64,000 bases of DNA from assembly GCF_003602235.1 (NCBI RefSeq), contig NZ_QZVS01000085.1:54196-118195 (forward strand), in the 5' to 3' direction. Position numbers and translations under genes: made by a program. How positions within the stretch are numbered: the first letter of the stretch is position 1; each line of letters starts with the position of its first letter. Under the pieces are notes generated by a model. The model was not told the DNA's origin. It saw nothing but the letters and a program-made list of their open reading frames with translations, and did no database searches. Shown here in pieces: positions 14,536-21,798 of this stretch. The DNA is from Cryobacterium melibiosiphilum. GTDB lineage: Bacteria; Actinomycetota; Actinomycetes; Actinomycetales; Microbacteriaceae.

Positions 14536-14687
14536 GCGCCCGCGACGACCTCGCTGAGATGGTCGACCCGCACGCTTTCGACAAGGACGCGTGGGTCGAT
14601 AAGGACGAGAACCAGCGGCAGCGGCGGATGGCACGTGCTGGCATCAGGGCTGACGTGATCATCGCGGCGGGCTGGTCTCGTGGGTAG
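14532..14687 (+). CDS. small hypothetical protein
   Basis: A 51-residue protein (MSARDDLAEMVDPHAFDKDAWVDKDENQRQRRMARAGIRADVIIAAGWSRG); GTG coupled to the previous stop. Related in its first residues to the preceding protein. Function unknown. Confidence 0.45.
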   Translation: MSARDDLAEMVDPHAFDKDAWVDKDENQRQRRMARAGIRADVIIAAGWSRG

Positions 14688-14754
14688 GGCGGTCGGTGCA
14701 TGGCTGACCATCGCCGTGATCCTGCTCGCTGCGTCCCTGCTGGTGCTCACGTGA
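14680..14754 (+). CDS. 24-residue membrane peptide
   Basis: GTG 14680 overlaps the previous gene and TGA 14752-14754 overlaps the next GTG. The product is MGRAVGAWLTIAVILLAASLLVLT, a single predicted transmembrane helix with one basic N-terminal residue. The overlaps at both ends support translation. Confidence 0.4.
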   Translation: MGRAVGAWLTIAVILLAASLLVLT

Positions 14755-14987
14755 AGGCAATCGAGGGCCCGCCGCAGTCGCCACCCCCGCAGATCAAGCT
14801 CACCGCCCTAGTAGGTGGCGGGTATGAGATCCGCATTCACGAGGCCGACCTTGCCGAACTGGGCAGGGCCGGTCTTGAAGCTCAAGTCGCCGCGCTGGGA
14901 TTCAGTCCCGGCGACTTGGGTGCAGGAGAGTATTTCCCGTTTAGGCAGCGCTGGGTGATCCCGGTGCGGAAAAGTGAGACCGAATGA
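14751..14987 (+). CDS. hypothetical phage protein
   Basis: A 78-residue protein; GTG start coupled to the membrane peptide, ATGA overlap with rtcB. The sequence KLTALVGGGYEIRIHEADLAELGRAGLEAQVAALGFSPGDL... suggests a small beta-alpha domain. Function unknown. Confidence 0.5.
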   Translation: MKAIEGPPQSPPPQIKLTALVGGGYEIRIHEADLAELGRAGLEAQVAALGFSPGDLGAGEYFPFRQRWVIPVRKSETE

Positions 14988-16165
14988 CCGTCAACCGCAT
15001 CAACAAGAAGCTCTACAACTGGGCATCCATCCTCGAAGACAACACCCGCGAGCAGGCCGAGCGCGCATCCACAATGCCGTTCATCTTCCCGCACCTGGCG
15101 CTCATGCCGGACGCTCACCTCGGCAAGGGCGCGACCGTCGGCAGCGTGATCCCAACGCTCGGCGCCATCATCCCCGCGGCCGTCGGCGTGGACATCGGAT
15201 GCGGCATGATCGCCGTGCGCACCCAGTTCACCGCGGACGACATCAAGGCGAGCGCGCTGCCTTTGAGCGACCTGCGCGAGAACGTGGAACGCTCGGTTCC
15301 GTTGTCGGCCGGGAAGTACAACGGCAGCGTCACGGATTCAGCGAAGCGGCGCATCTTCGACCTCGAGGTGCTGGCCAACCGTGCCGGGTTCAATCCTGCC
15401 GACCGTTCACCAAACTGGCACATGCAGCTCGGCTCGCTCGGATCCGGGAACCACTTCATCGAAGTCTCACTCGATGAGGAAGACCGGGTATGGCTGTTCC
15501 TCCACTCCGGGTCTCGTGGGGTCGGCAACAAGATCGCCCAGGCGCACATCAAGGTCGCTCAGGCCTACTGCGCGAAGAACTGGATCGTGCTCCCCGACCC
15601 GGATCTCGCCTACCTCGTGGAGGGCACGCCGGAGTTCGACCGCTACATTGCTGAATTGAAATGGGCTCAGGAGTTCGCACTGCTCAACCGTGAGGAGATG
15701 ATGGACCGCCTGATGGACCAGTTCGAGCGGTGGATCGGCGGCGAAATTGTCGAGTCGGAGCGTGTCAACTGCCACCACAACTACACGACCCGCGAGCGCC
15801 ACTACGGCAAGGACGTCTATCTGTCCCGCAAGGGCGCGATCGACGCAGGCAAGGGCACGGCAGGACTGGTGCCCGGATCGATGGGCACCCGCAGCTACGT
15901 GGTCGAGGGCAAGGGCAACGCGCTCTCGCTGAACTCGTCACCCCATGGAGCCGGCCGCGAGTACTCCCGCTCTGCCGCACGCAAGACGTTCACCCGTGAG
16001 CAGTTGGATGCGGCCATGGAGGGCATCGAGTGGCGGCACACTGATGCGTTCCTCGACGAGATCCCCGGTGCCTACAAGGACATCGACGTCGTGATGGAAG
16101 ACGCCCAAGACCTTGTGGAAATCAAGCACACTCTCCGACAGATCCTGAACGTGAAAGGCGACTGA
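14984..16165 (+). CDS. rtcB: RtcB-type RNA ligase
   Basis: A 393-residue protein with the RtcB motifs in order: MPDAHLGKGATVGSV, VGVDIGCGM with the metal-binding Asp and Cys, LGSGNHFIE, HSGSRGVG, CHHNY, RKGAI, GSMGTRSYVV, and SPHGAGR, where the His after the SP is the family's guanylylated residue. RtcB joins 2',3'-cyclic phosphate and 5'-OH RNA ends using GTP. Length fits a complete bacterial enzyme. With phage tRNA genes 2-3 kb downstream, repair of tRNAs cut by host anticodon nucleases is a likely role (inferred). Confidence 0.93.
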   Translation: MTVNRINKKLYNWASILEDNTREQAERASTMPFIFPHLALMPDAHLGKGATVGSVIPTLGAIIPAAVGVDIGCGMIAVRTQFTADDIKASALPLSDLRENVERSVPLSAGKYNGSVTDSAKRRIFDLEVLANRAGFNPADRSPNWHMQLGSLGSGNHFIEVSLDEEDRVWLFLHSGSRGVGNKIAQAHIKVAQAYCAKNWIVLPDPDLAYLVEGTPEFDRYIAELKWAQEFALLNREEMMDRLMDQFERWIGGEIVESERVNCHHNYTTRERHYGKDVYLSRKGAIDAGKGTAGLVPGSMGTRSYVVEGKGNALSLNSSPHGAGREYSRSAARKTFTREQLDAAMEGIEWRHTDAFLDEIPGAYKDIDVVMEDAQDLVEIKHTLRQILNVKGD

Positions 16166-16167
16166 GA

Positions 16168-16554
16168 ATGAATAGCAAATTTCACACCGTAACGGTGATC
16201 ACGAAGCTGGACGATGAGGAAACGGAAGACGAACGCCGCGTGGTCGACACGGTGACATTTGCCTGTACTGCACCGGCCGACGCTGAGTGCCGCAGCTACC
16301 CCAACTGCGACTGCGAATGGTTCAACTGGAACGATGCAAGAACTCACGATGGAGAAGGCCACGCTCGTGTCAGTGGCCGTGAGTGCTCTCTTCAGGGGTG
16401 GTTTGACAACGGAAACGCGGTCTATGAGGGCGACGACTCCGACGACATGCGCGACGACTACGTTCCCGCGATCGATCGAACCGGGCACATCACAACTTCA
16501 TGGATGGACGAATGGCCGCAATGGGAATGGGCCACTGAGGAGGTCGCAGCATGA
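16168..16554 (+). CDS. acidic phage protein
   Basis: A 128-residue acidic protein (VTVITKLDDEETEDERRVVDTVTFACTAPADAECRSYPNCDCEWFNWN...) that starts two bases after rtcB and ends coupled to the next gene. It has Cys residues in CRSYPNCDC and a Trp-rich C-terminus. No function recognised. Confidence 0.5.
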   Translation: MNSKFHTVTVITKLDDEETEDERRVVDTVTFACTAPADAECRSYPNCDCEWFNWNDARTHDGEGHARVSGRECSLQGWFDNGNAVYEGDDSDDMRDDYVPAIDRTGHITTSWMDEWPQWEWATEEVAA

Positions 16555-16781
16555 GCGCCGTGATCGCTGTCATCGTCGGCAGCTTGGCCATGCTCGGGCT
16601 AATTGTCTGGGTCGTGCTGGTGATGTGGGCCGCCACGGACGGGAGTCTCGATGCCAAATTCGGGAATCGCGACAACGACGGATATGTCGGGATTCGCCGT
16701 GCGTTCTACGAGATCGGATTCAAGCGTGCCAGTGATCGGGAATCGCTGGTCAAAGAGCGCAACGAACGGCGGCGCGCATGA
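16551..16781 (+). CDS. small membrane protein
   Basis: A 76-residue protein. Residues 3-28 (AVIAVIVGSLAMLGLIVWVVLVMWA) form one transmembrane helix, followed by a soluble, basic C-terminal part. Coupled to genes on both sides by ATGA. Function unknown. Confidence 0.5.
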   Translation: MSAVIAVIVGSLAMLGLIVWVVLVMWAATDGSLDAKFGNRDNDGYVGIRRAFYEIGFKRASDRESLVKERNERRRA

Positions 16782-17023
16782 GTCGCCACAAGGACCAGCC
16801 CGAGGACGTAGCATCTGTGACCGTGCAGACCTCAAGGAAACCCCTGGTCGACGTCCTCGACGTGCAGCTGTGGGTTTCGATGCTCGGCGGAATGTACATG
16901 GTGATCGGGTTGCAGATGATCGCGCCCATCCCGCCGTTGATGCCGCTCTGCTGGATGGCGATTGCTGTCGGTATTCAGGTCGGGTCGAATCTGATTGCAC
17001 GGAAACGCAAGGGGAAGAAATGA
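16778..17023 (+). CDS. small membrane protein, two helices
   Basis: An 81-residue protein with two hydrophobic segments (VQLWVSMLGGMYMVIGLQMIA and LMPLCWMAIAVGIQVGSNLI) and a basic tail RKRKGKK. Coupled to its neighbours. It could be an accessory membrane protein; it is far from the lysis genes, so a holin role is unlikely. Confidence 0.5.
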   Translation: MSRHKDQPEDVASVTVQTSRKPLVDVLDVQLWVSMLGGMYMVIGLQMIAPIPPLMPLCWMAIAVGIQVGSNLIARKRKGKK

Positions 17024-17742
17024 CCGAACCGAAAACCTTCAACGTCCTGATCAGCGAACTGACTCAGGACCACCCGGTGATCCTCGAACGGGACGCCGGC
17101 ACAGCGGTTGCGACCGTCCCCGGTCTGCTGGAGCAGTTGCGCGCGGCGATCTTCTCCGGTGGCGAGGGTGGCGGTGCGATCGGTGGCGGCCCGAAGTTGC
17201 CGATGGATGCTGCGGCCGTCGACCTGCTCGAAGAAATCACGGACCAGGCAACCGCCGTACTCGCTGCCAGAACGAACACGCCGACCCCATACGGCACGGC
17301 TGAGCATTACGTGAGGCTGTGGGCCGGGCAGACCGACGACCTGACCGCGTACGTCCTCGAGGTGAAGGCGACGAACCTCGACCGGGTACCTGCCGTGTAC
17401 CTCGAACGGCGCGAATACTCAGCGGTGCAGCTCGCCGCGGAATGGGTACGCCGTATCGAGGACTTCTTCAACCCGGCCAAGACGCGCGAGATCCCGAACG
17501 CCTGCCCTGAGTGTGGCGAGCGGTACGTGCTGCGCGTGGTCGACGGCGAAGAGAAGCGATCCTCGACGCTCAAGATCACCCTGGATCGGGAGACGGGCCG
17601 GTCTGTTGGGGCGAAATGTGGGGCGTGCAAGTTCTTGTGGTTGCCCGAGGAGTTCGTGGAACTCGCGGCCCGGTTGGGGTATTCGGCGGCCGACGATGGG
17701 GCCGAGGATGTTGGGGTTGAAGTGGAGGCAAAAAGCGGCTAG
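17020..17742 (+). CDS. zinc-ribbon phage protein
   Basis: A 240-residue protein. The N-terminal two thirds are helical (LLEQLRAAIF, AAAVDLLEEITDQATAVL, YSAVQLAAEWVRRIEDFF). The C-terminal part has CPECGERYVLR...GAKCGACKFLWLPEEF, a zinc-ribbon pattern. A similar architecture is common in actinophage early regions. It is the last gene before two terminator-like hairpins. Confidence 0.6.
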   Translation: MTEPKTFNVLISELTQDHPVILERDAGTAVATVPGLLEQLRAAIFSGGEGGGAIGGGPKLPMDAAAVDLLEEITDQATAVLAARTNTPTPYGTAEHYVRLWAGQTDDLTAYVLEVKATNLDRVPAVYLERREYSAVQLAAEWVRRIEDFFNPAKTREIPNACPECGERYVLRVVDGEEKRSSTLKITLDRETGRSVGAKCGACKFLWLPEEFVELAARLGYSAADDGAEDVGVEVEAKSG

Positions 17743-17755
17743 TCTGAGCGTGCTG

Positions 17756-17830
17756 GCCAGAACTCTAACAGAGACTCGCTGGCATTTTTCGATTCAGGCC
17801 GTCACGTCCCCCCACGTGGCGGCCTTTTTC
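17756..17830 (+). terminator. tandem terminators after the accessory operon
   Basis: The stronger one is an 11-bp stem at 17797-17807 / 17814-17824 with a C6 loop, followed by TTTTTC. Just upstream GCCAG (17756-17760) / CTGGC (17779-17783) encloses CTCT/AGAG and is followed by ATTTTTC. Together they end the long accessory operon and separate it from the tRNA region. Confidence 0.8.
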
Positions 17831-17929
17831 GTTCCCTTTTCGGTCCACCCCCGACACTCACCAGCCTCATCATGGGCATCTGCGGGCGAGTCGCGGCCGA
17901 ATCACTCTTGCAGGGCTACATGCCCGTCA

Positions 17930-18023
17930 TGCCGGTTAGCTCACCGTGTGCAGGTAGAACGAGCTGGCGGCGACTGCCGTAGTCGCCGCCTCCAATCACT
18001 TGCCACTCAAACCCAACCGGAAT
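17930..18023 (+). other. tRNA-like element with an extra 10-bp hairpin
   Basis: TGCCGGT (17930-17936) can pair with ACCGGAA (18016-18022) with one mismatch. TA is followed by a D-stem-like GCTC/GAGC that encloses GGTAGAAC, but the loop has 18 nt. The centre is a perfect GGCGGCGACT/AGTCGCCGCC hairpin (17966-17975 / 17981-17990). No normal anticodon or T-loop is seen. It is a degenerate tRNA or a tRNA-mimicking RNA; low confidence. Confidence 0.3.
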
Positions 18024-18128
18024 GAGCCGTTCACCGCTGCTCGGCGGTGGCAAGGCAGCGAGCATAAACAGTCGACGTAAGGCTGGCTCACACGTACTGG
18101 TTGTCCCGCAGACGCATACGGGGCTCAT

Positions 18129-18203
18129 TGTGGAATAGAGAAGTTCGGTCATCTCATGGGTTTCATACGCCTAAGATCGCGGGTTCAAATCCCGCCTCCG
18201 CAA
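18129..18203 (+). tRNA. tRNA-Met(CAT), phage-encoded
   Basis: Full cloverleaf by inspection: acceptor TGTGGAA/CTCCGCA (one wobble, one mismatch), D-stem GAGA/TCTC, anticodon stem TGGGT/GCCTA with loop TTCATAC (anticodon CAT), T-stem GCGGG/CCCGC with loop TTCAAAT, discriminator A at 18203. CCA is not encoded. CAT could also be tRNA-Ile2 after lysidine modification. It lies in a gene-free part of the prophage. Confidence 0.85.
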
Positions 18204-18332
18204 CGACACCGCAAGGTGCTATCGAGGGAAGCCCATCCCGCATCGCGAACCGGGCCTGCAGCATCTACGGATGCCGCCTTGCCAGTGCCGGGGTGTCCTA
18301 CGGGATGCCCTGGCAACTGTGCGAAGACATAT

Positions 18333-18410
18333 GGCGTGGATGGTTCAGATAGTGCTGACAATGCATGGTCGGCATGATGATTCAGTGAAGTTCAATTCTT
18401 CACGACGCCT
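18333..18410 (+). tRNA. tRNA-Thr(GGT) candidate, phage-encoded
   Basis: Acceptor GGCGTGG/CGACGCC pairs at 6 of 7 positions. The anticodon arm is ATGC/GCAT with loop ATGGTCG (anticodon GGT), and the T-arm is TGAAG/CTTCA with canonical loop TTCAATT. The discriminator is T, as in the host tRNA-Thr at 46951. The D-arm is weak and the variable loop has about 9 nt, so it may be partly decayed. Confidence 0.55.
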
Positions 18411-18857
18411 CGCAGTTCTTGAGCGGCATAGCTCAAGGTAATGGGTTCCTTATGCCGGGACCAGAGCCGGGACAGATCGGCAAACCTCTCCCCTTGGCCC
18501 CGCCGCCAATCATTGTCATTCGAGCGGGGAAACAGGCTGACGAACCACCGTCTGCTCGCGGGCGTGAAAGCCACGGCGAGAGTCCACGGGTACCGAATGG
18601 CAGCCAGCGCAGACCACGCTGTTATCGCTGCCCCGTGGTGGACACCCCAAAACTTGCGTGGCCCTCGACGGCACGCGGCTCATCACTGGTGCACTGGTGT
18701 TGAGTGTCAACTGGCGCGAAGACCCGGCAGGGTTGCCAGCCACCGCCGTCCACTTTCGATCAATCACCGCGCAACCAATTCGCCCCCTGAATCATTGGGA
18801 TGCAGGCGACTTGAGCGCAAATCGGAACTTACCAGTCAAGCAAATGAGGGGCACATC
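18411..18857 (+). other. gene-poor stretch after the tRNA genes
   Basis: About 450 bp. Frames are open but coding character is poor; the reading frame of the next gene extends back to ATG 18441 without recognisable protein. A GGCATA/TATGCC hairpin lies at about 18425-18456. I see no further convincing tRNA or promoter. Confidence 0.4.
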
Positions 18858-19211
18858 ATCGACGTTTCAGCCATTGCTCAGGTCTGCCACGAGGCGAACC
18901 GTGCCATCCAGACCGTGACCGGCGACCCTGTACCGTCTCCCGCATGGGCTGACGCGCCCGAGTGGCAGCGTGCGTCCGCGATCGAAGGCGTGCAGAAAGC
19001 CCTTGATGGCGAGACCGCCGAGCAGCTGCACGAATCCTGGTGCGTGTTCAAGGAGAACGACGGCTGGATCTGGGGCGAGCTCAAGGACGCAGATGCAAAG
19101 ACGCACCCGTGCCTGATCGAGTACGACAGCCTCCCGCCCGAACAGCGCGCCAAAGACCACGTGTTCGCTGCGATCGTGGCCGCGCTTGACGATGGGGAGC
19201 GCAAGGCATGA
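18858..19211 (+). CDS. RyR-domain phage protein, start uncertain
   Basis: The conserved part reads DVSAIAQVCHEANRAIQTVTGDPVPSPAWADAPEWQRASAIEGVQKAL...EQLHESWCVFKENDGWIWGELKDADAKTHPCLIEYDSLPPEQRAKDHVFAAIVAAL. This matches the RyR-repeat domain found in many phage small proteins. The domain begins near 18860, but no ATG, GTG or TTG is in frame there. The nearest upstream in-frame ATG codons are near 18600 and at 18441. A GAGGGG lies at about 18846, so a rare start or an error in the upstream sequence is possible. Coupled by ATGA to the next gene. Confidence 0.7.
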   Translation: MDVSAIAQVCHEANRAIQTVTGDPVPSPAWADAPEWQRASAIEGVQKALDGETAEQLHESWCVFKENDGWIWGELKDADAKTHPCLIEYDSLPPEQRAKDHVFAAIVAALDDGERKA

Positions 19212-19435
19212 AGCCGACCATCGGGCGAATTGTTCACTACCAGAGCTACGGCACCCCGGGCGGCGAGTTCCTGCCCCTGCCTCGTGCTGCCATCGTCACG
19301 GCCGTCACCTCAGATGGAGAGTTCCCCGCCGCATCGCTGTGCATCCTGAACCCCATCGGAATGTTCTTCAACGAGGACGTGCCGTTCAGCGAAGAGCCCG
19401 CGCCCGGCTGCTGGAACTGGCCCCCGCGCGTCTGA
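19208..19435 (+). CDS. phage protein, paralogue of the next gene
   Basis: A 75-residue protein with KPTIGRIVHYQSYGTPGGEF...RAAIVTAV...ASLCILNPIGMFFNEDV...PGCWNWPPRV. Start motif GRIVHY and end motif W.WPPRV are shared with the protein encoded at 19483 (GRIVQF ... WFWPERV). The family is widespread in phages; its role is unknown. Confidence 0.6.
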   Translation: MKPTIGRIVHYQSYGTPGGEFLPLPRAAIVTAVTSDGEFPAASLCILNPIGMFFNEDVPFSEEPAPGCWNWPPRV

Positions 19436-19482
19436 GTCGCCCAAGCTTCCCACCCTGCAGTTACCAACACCAAGGAGTAATC

Positions 19483-19782
19483 ATGACCGCTATTACCGTC
19501 ACCCCAACGCCGAGCATTGGGCGAATCGTCCAGTTCCGCATCACCGAGCAGAACGCCAAGCAGATCAACTCCCAGCGCACGCAGGCGGGACACGCGACCA
19601 AGACCGGCAATGTTGCCCGTGAAGGCGATGTCTACCCGCTCCTGATCGTGCGCGTCTGGGGCGGCGACCTCGTGAACGGTCAGCTGTTCCTCGACGGCAA
19701 CGACAGCCTCTGGATCACCAGCCAGCCCCCGGCGAAGGAACACGGCCAGATCGGCGCGTGGTTCTGGCCTGAGCGCGTCTAA
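19483..19782 (+). CDS. phage protein, paralogue of the previous gene
   Basis: A 99-residue protein with AAGGAG at 19472-19477 before ATG 19483. It keeps the IGRIVQFR start and the GAWFWPERV end seen in the preceding gene, with a longer middle (YPLLIVRVWGGDLVNGQLFLDGNDSLWITSQPP). Tandem duplication followed by divergence is the simplest explanation. Confidence 0.65.
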   Translation: MTAITVTPTPSIGRIVQFRITEQNAKQINSQRTQAGHATKTGNVAREGDVYPLLIVRVWGGDLVNGQLFLDGNDSLWITSQPPAKEHGQIGAWFWPERV

Positions 19783-19903
19783 GTCGCCCCCAACTCTTCC
19801 CGCCCATCGTGTGAACGCCGCCTCTTTCCTGCTTTCTCACGGCAAAGGGCCCCGCACCTTGGATCCCCTGCACGGATGGGTGGGACCTACTTGAAAGGCC
19901 AGG

Positions 19904-20113
19904 ATGCGCGAGTCTTGCAGTTGCGGTGCGTTCATCCAGTCCATGCGCTACTCACGCGTCAAGGAATGGCGCTCAGGACACCGGCACGACCCCGCCAAGA
20001 CCGACGCTCCCGAGCCTGACAAACAGGGCTCACAGGCGAGCACGGAGCTTTCGTGGCAAGACCCTCGCGGCATCGTTCAGGCCCGCATCGGATTCAGCAT
20101 GGAGGCGCACTGA
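19904..20113 (+). CDS. small phage protein
   Basis: A 69-residue protein (MRESCSCGAFIQSMRYSRVKEWRSGHRH...) preceded by GAAAGG. CSCGAFI...HRH is a possible metal site. The stop overlaps the next ATG (TGATG). The 120 bp before it show nothing recognisable. Confidence 0.5.
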   Translation: MRESCSCGAFIQSMRYSRVKEWRSGHRHDPAKTDAPEPDKQGSQASTELSWQDPRGIVQARIGFSMEAH

Positions 20114-20208
20114 TGGCAAACCCCCGCGAGTGCCCCGAGTGCGGCAACCGCTACCCGGTGATCACACTTGCCAGGATCTGCTCGCACCGGCCGCAGACTC
20201 AGCCGTGA
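20113..20208 (+). CDS. 31-residue zinc-knuckle peptide
   Basis: Reads MANPRECPECGNRYPVITLARICSHRPQTQP, with CPECGNRY...CSH as a short zinc-ribbon half. TGATG overlap upstream and GTGA overlap downstream support it. Confidence 0.45.
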   Translation: MANPRECPECGNRYPVITLARICSHRPQTQP

Positions 20209-20339
20209 AAGGCTTTCGCGTCACCTACGAATCCGAACGCCTACCGAGCAAGGATCAGCGGCGACTCGCCAAGCGTGACCTCAAGCGAGGCCGCGAACCA
20301 CAGTCGCAGTACAGGACAGGGCGGTTCTGGAATGACTAA
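20205..20339 (+). CDS. 44-residue basic protein
   Basis: GTG 20205 is coupled to the previous stop. The product MKGFRVTYESERLPSKDQRRLAKRDLKRGREPQSQYRTGRFWND is strongly basic, so nucleic-acid binding is possible. Function unknown. Confidence 0.45.
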   Translation: MKGFRVTYESERLPSKDQRRLAKRDLKRGREPQSQYRTGRFWND

Positions 20340-20342
20340 CCA

Positions 20343-20498
20343 ATGAGCAAGGGTAACCGGGACCACCGTGGCCGACTGCACTCCACTAAGCGCTGCCCTG
20401 ACTCACAAGCCGGCGGATGCAGCTACTGCGTCACCGGCGACCAGAAACGGGCTGCACGGCGCAAGGATCGCCACGACGAGCGCCTGAGTCGCCAGTGA
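20343..20498 (+). CDS. 51-residue Cys-containing basic protein
   Basis: ATG 20343 to TGA 20496-20498: MSKGNRDHRGRLHSTKRCPDSQAGGCSYCVTGDQKRAARRKDRHDERLSRQ. Basic, with C-x-x-C. Next gene starts by GTGA overlap. Function unknown. Confidence 0.45.
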   Translation: MSKGNRDHRGRLHSTKRCPDSQAGGCSYCVTGDQKRAARRKDRHDERLSRQ

Positions 20499-20566
20499 CC
20501 CCCGCTGAGCTTGAGGAAGCGTACGCCGTGCAGGATGACGGCGAACGGGTGGTTGAGGAGTGCTGA
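20495..20566 (+). CDS. 23-residue peptide
   Basis: GTG 20495 to TGA 20564-20566: MTPAELEEAYAVQDDGERVVEEC. Supported only by the GTGA overlap; it may be a chance frame. Confidence 0.25.
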   Translation: MTPAELEEAYAVQDDGERVVEEC

Positions 20567-20767
20567 CTACTTGCCGTCCTTGATCTGGTAGATGCGCATG
20601 CGGCTCATGCCGGTCACGTGAGAGAGTTCGCTCGGCGTGGCACCCAGCCGCAGCATGTGGCGAATTAGTTTATTTCGGCTCTTGGCCACATCCGCGAGTT
20701 CCGCGTTTAGCTCGGCCGCTTTTTCAGCGAATTCGGCAATCAGCACGGCATGTTTCTCTGAGATCAT
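20567..20767 (-). CDS. small helix-turn-helix protein, minus strand
   Basis: A 66-residue protein (MISEKHAVLIAEFAEKAAELNAELADVAKSRNKLIRHMLRLGATPSELSHVTGMSRMRIYQIKDGK). The C-terminal ATPSELSHVTGMSRMRIYQI is a helix-turn-helix pattern; the N-terminal helix is a likely dimer coiled coil. The ATG at 20767 fits the adjacent TATAAT as a leaderless start; an upstream ATG at 20794 would lie before the promoter. It may repress the divergent plus-strand genes. Confidence 0.6.
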   Translation of the reverse strand: MISEKHAVLIAEFAEKAAELNAELADVAKSRNKLIRHMLRLGATPSELSHVTGMSRMRIYQIKDGK

Positions 20768-20773
20768 GTTTTG

Positions 20774-20779
20774 ATTATA
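20774..20779 (-). promoter_or_regulatory. -10 box for the small HTH gene
   Basis: On the minus strand GTTATAATC gives a perfect TATAAT, 7 nt before the ATG at 20767, so transcription would start at or next to the start codon. No good -35 hexamer is seen at 16-18 nt, which suggests activation or an extended contact. Confidence 0.5.
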
Positions 20780-20820
20780 ACGGACTTGCGCCATTATGAA
20801 AATGCCCTTACGCTTGAGAC

Positions 20821-20997
20821 ATGACAACGACACAGGCCACCAAGACTCGCCGCCCTCTCCTGATCACCTTCCGCGTCAACAACAAGGGCGCACGCTACGC
20901 CACCCACGTCGACATCTACGGCCGCGACGCACGACTCATGACCGACGTCGCAGACGACATGATCGCAGCCGGAACCGCCATCGAGGTCGCCGCATGA
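20821..20997 (+). CDS. 58-residue protein divergent from the HTH gene
   Basis: Reads MTTTQATKTRRPLLITFRVNNKGARYATHVDIYGRDARLMTDVADDMIAAGTAIEVAA and ends coupled to the next ATG. It opens a new plus-strand operon across the 54-bp divergent region, which contains the TATAAT of the HTH gene. Function unknown. Confidence 0.5.
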   Translation: MTTTQATKTRRPLLITFRVNNKGARYATHVDIYGRDARLMTDVADDMIAAGTAIEVAA

Positions 20998-21197
20998 GCG
21001 CCGAGAGCCAAGAGGCCAAGGTGGCCGCGTACATCAAGCGTGTGGTCGACGCTGCACCGCCGCTCAGTGCCAGCCAAAAGGATCTGATCCGCGGAATATT
21101 CGCTGACACTGAGTCGCGGATGCCCGTGCAGGAATCCGAATCCGATGCGAACATGAGCGACTTGTCCGAGGTGATCAGCGATGGCGAAGGCAAGTGA
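20994..21197 (+). CDS. small hypothetical protein
   Basis: A 67-residue protein (MSAESQEAKVAAYIKRVVDAAPPLSASQKDLIRGIFADTESRM...). Residues 10-40 resemble a short motif in phage proteins that reads APPLTPAQRDRLRALL. Overlaps both neighbours. Confidence 0.5.
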   Translation: MSAESQEAKVAAYIKRVVDAAPPLSASQKDLIRGIFADTESRMPVQESESDANMSDLSEVISDGEGK

Positions 21198-21798
21198 TCT
21201 GCAAGCGCGGGCGCAGTCGATCGTTACCGCGGCATCCGAGAAGCTGGCACCTCTCCACTTCCTCAAGGTATCGGCCGCGGCCATGAGTCGCGAAGACGTC
21301 GACGCCCTCGCAGTCGCCTATCTGTACGGGCAGGTCAAGGGCCGAAAGCGCCGCGAGACACTGAATGTCGAGCGAGACGCAGAGACCCGCACCGTGGAGC
21401 CCAACTGGGGAACGAACAGGTGGGGCGTCTGGGCGGCAGTGCCTGAGAATGCTGAGCGTGCCGAGAAGACCCGACAGTATCAATCAGAAGCGCAAGCCAC
21501 TCGCGACCACTACCGGCGAGAGTCGGATAAGGGGCTGACCGCGATCATCGGCACGTTCATGAGGGAAGTCCGAACACAGTGGACGGCCGAACTCCTGGAA
21601 TCGAAGTTCGCCCTAGGTGACGGCACCGAGACGCGCTGGGGTGAAGCCACCCGGGAAGATCACGCCTACCGAATCGGGATGCACAAGCGCAATGCAGTCG
21701 CCGGGATCGAAGGCGCTGCGCGGCATCAGCAAGCGATCGAGGCAATCGACGCGGCCGGATGCCGAACCCTGAACGAGTCCCTAAAGGTCGCCGCCTAA
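21181..21798 (+). CDS. hypothetical phage protein
   Basis: A 205-residue protein, mostly helical, with a charged middle (TRQYQSEAQATRDHYRRESDKGLTAIIGTFMREVRTQWTAELLESKF). It begins inside the previous gene and ends TAATG-coupled to the next. No family recognised. Confidence 0.5.
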   Translation: MAKASDLQARAQSIVTAASEKLAPLHFLKVSAAAMSREDVDALAVAYLYGQVKGRKRRETLNVERDAETRTVEPNWGTNRWGVWAAVPENAERAEKTRQYQSEAQATRDHYRRESDKGLTAIIGTFMREVRTQWTAELLESKFALGDGTETRWGEATREDHAYRIGMHKRNAVAGIEGAARHQQAIEAIDAAGCRTLNESLKVAA

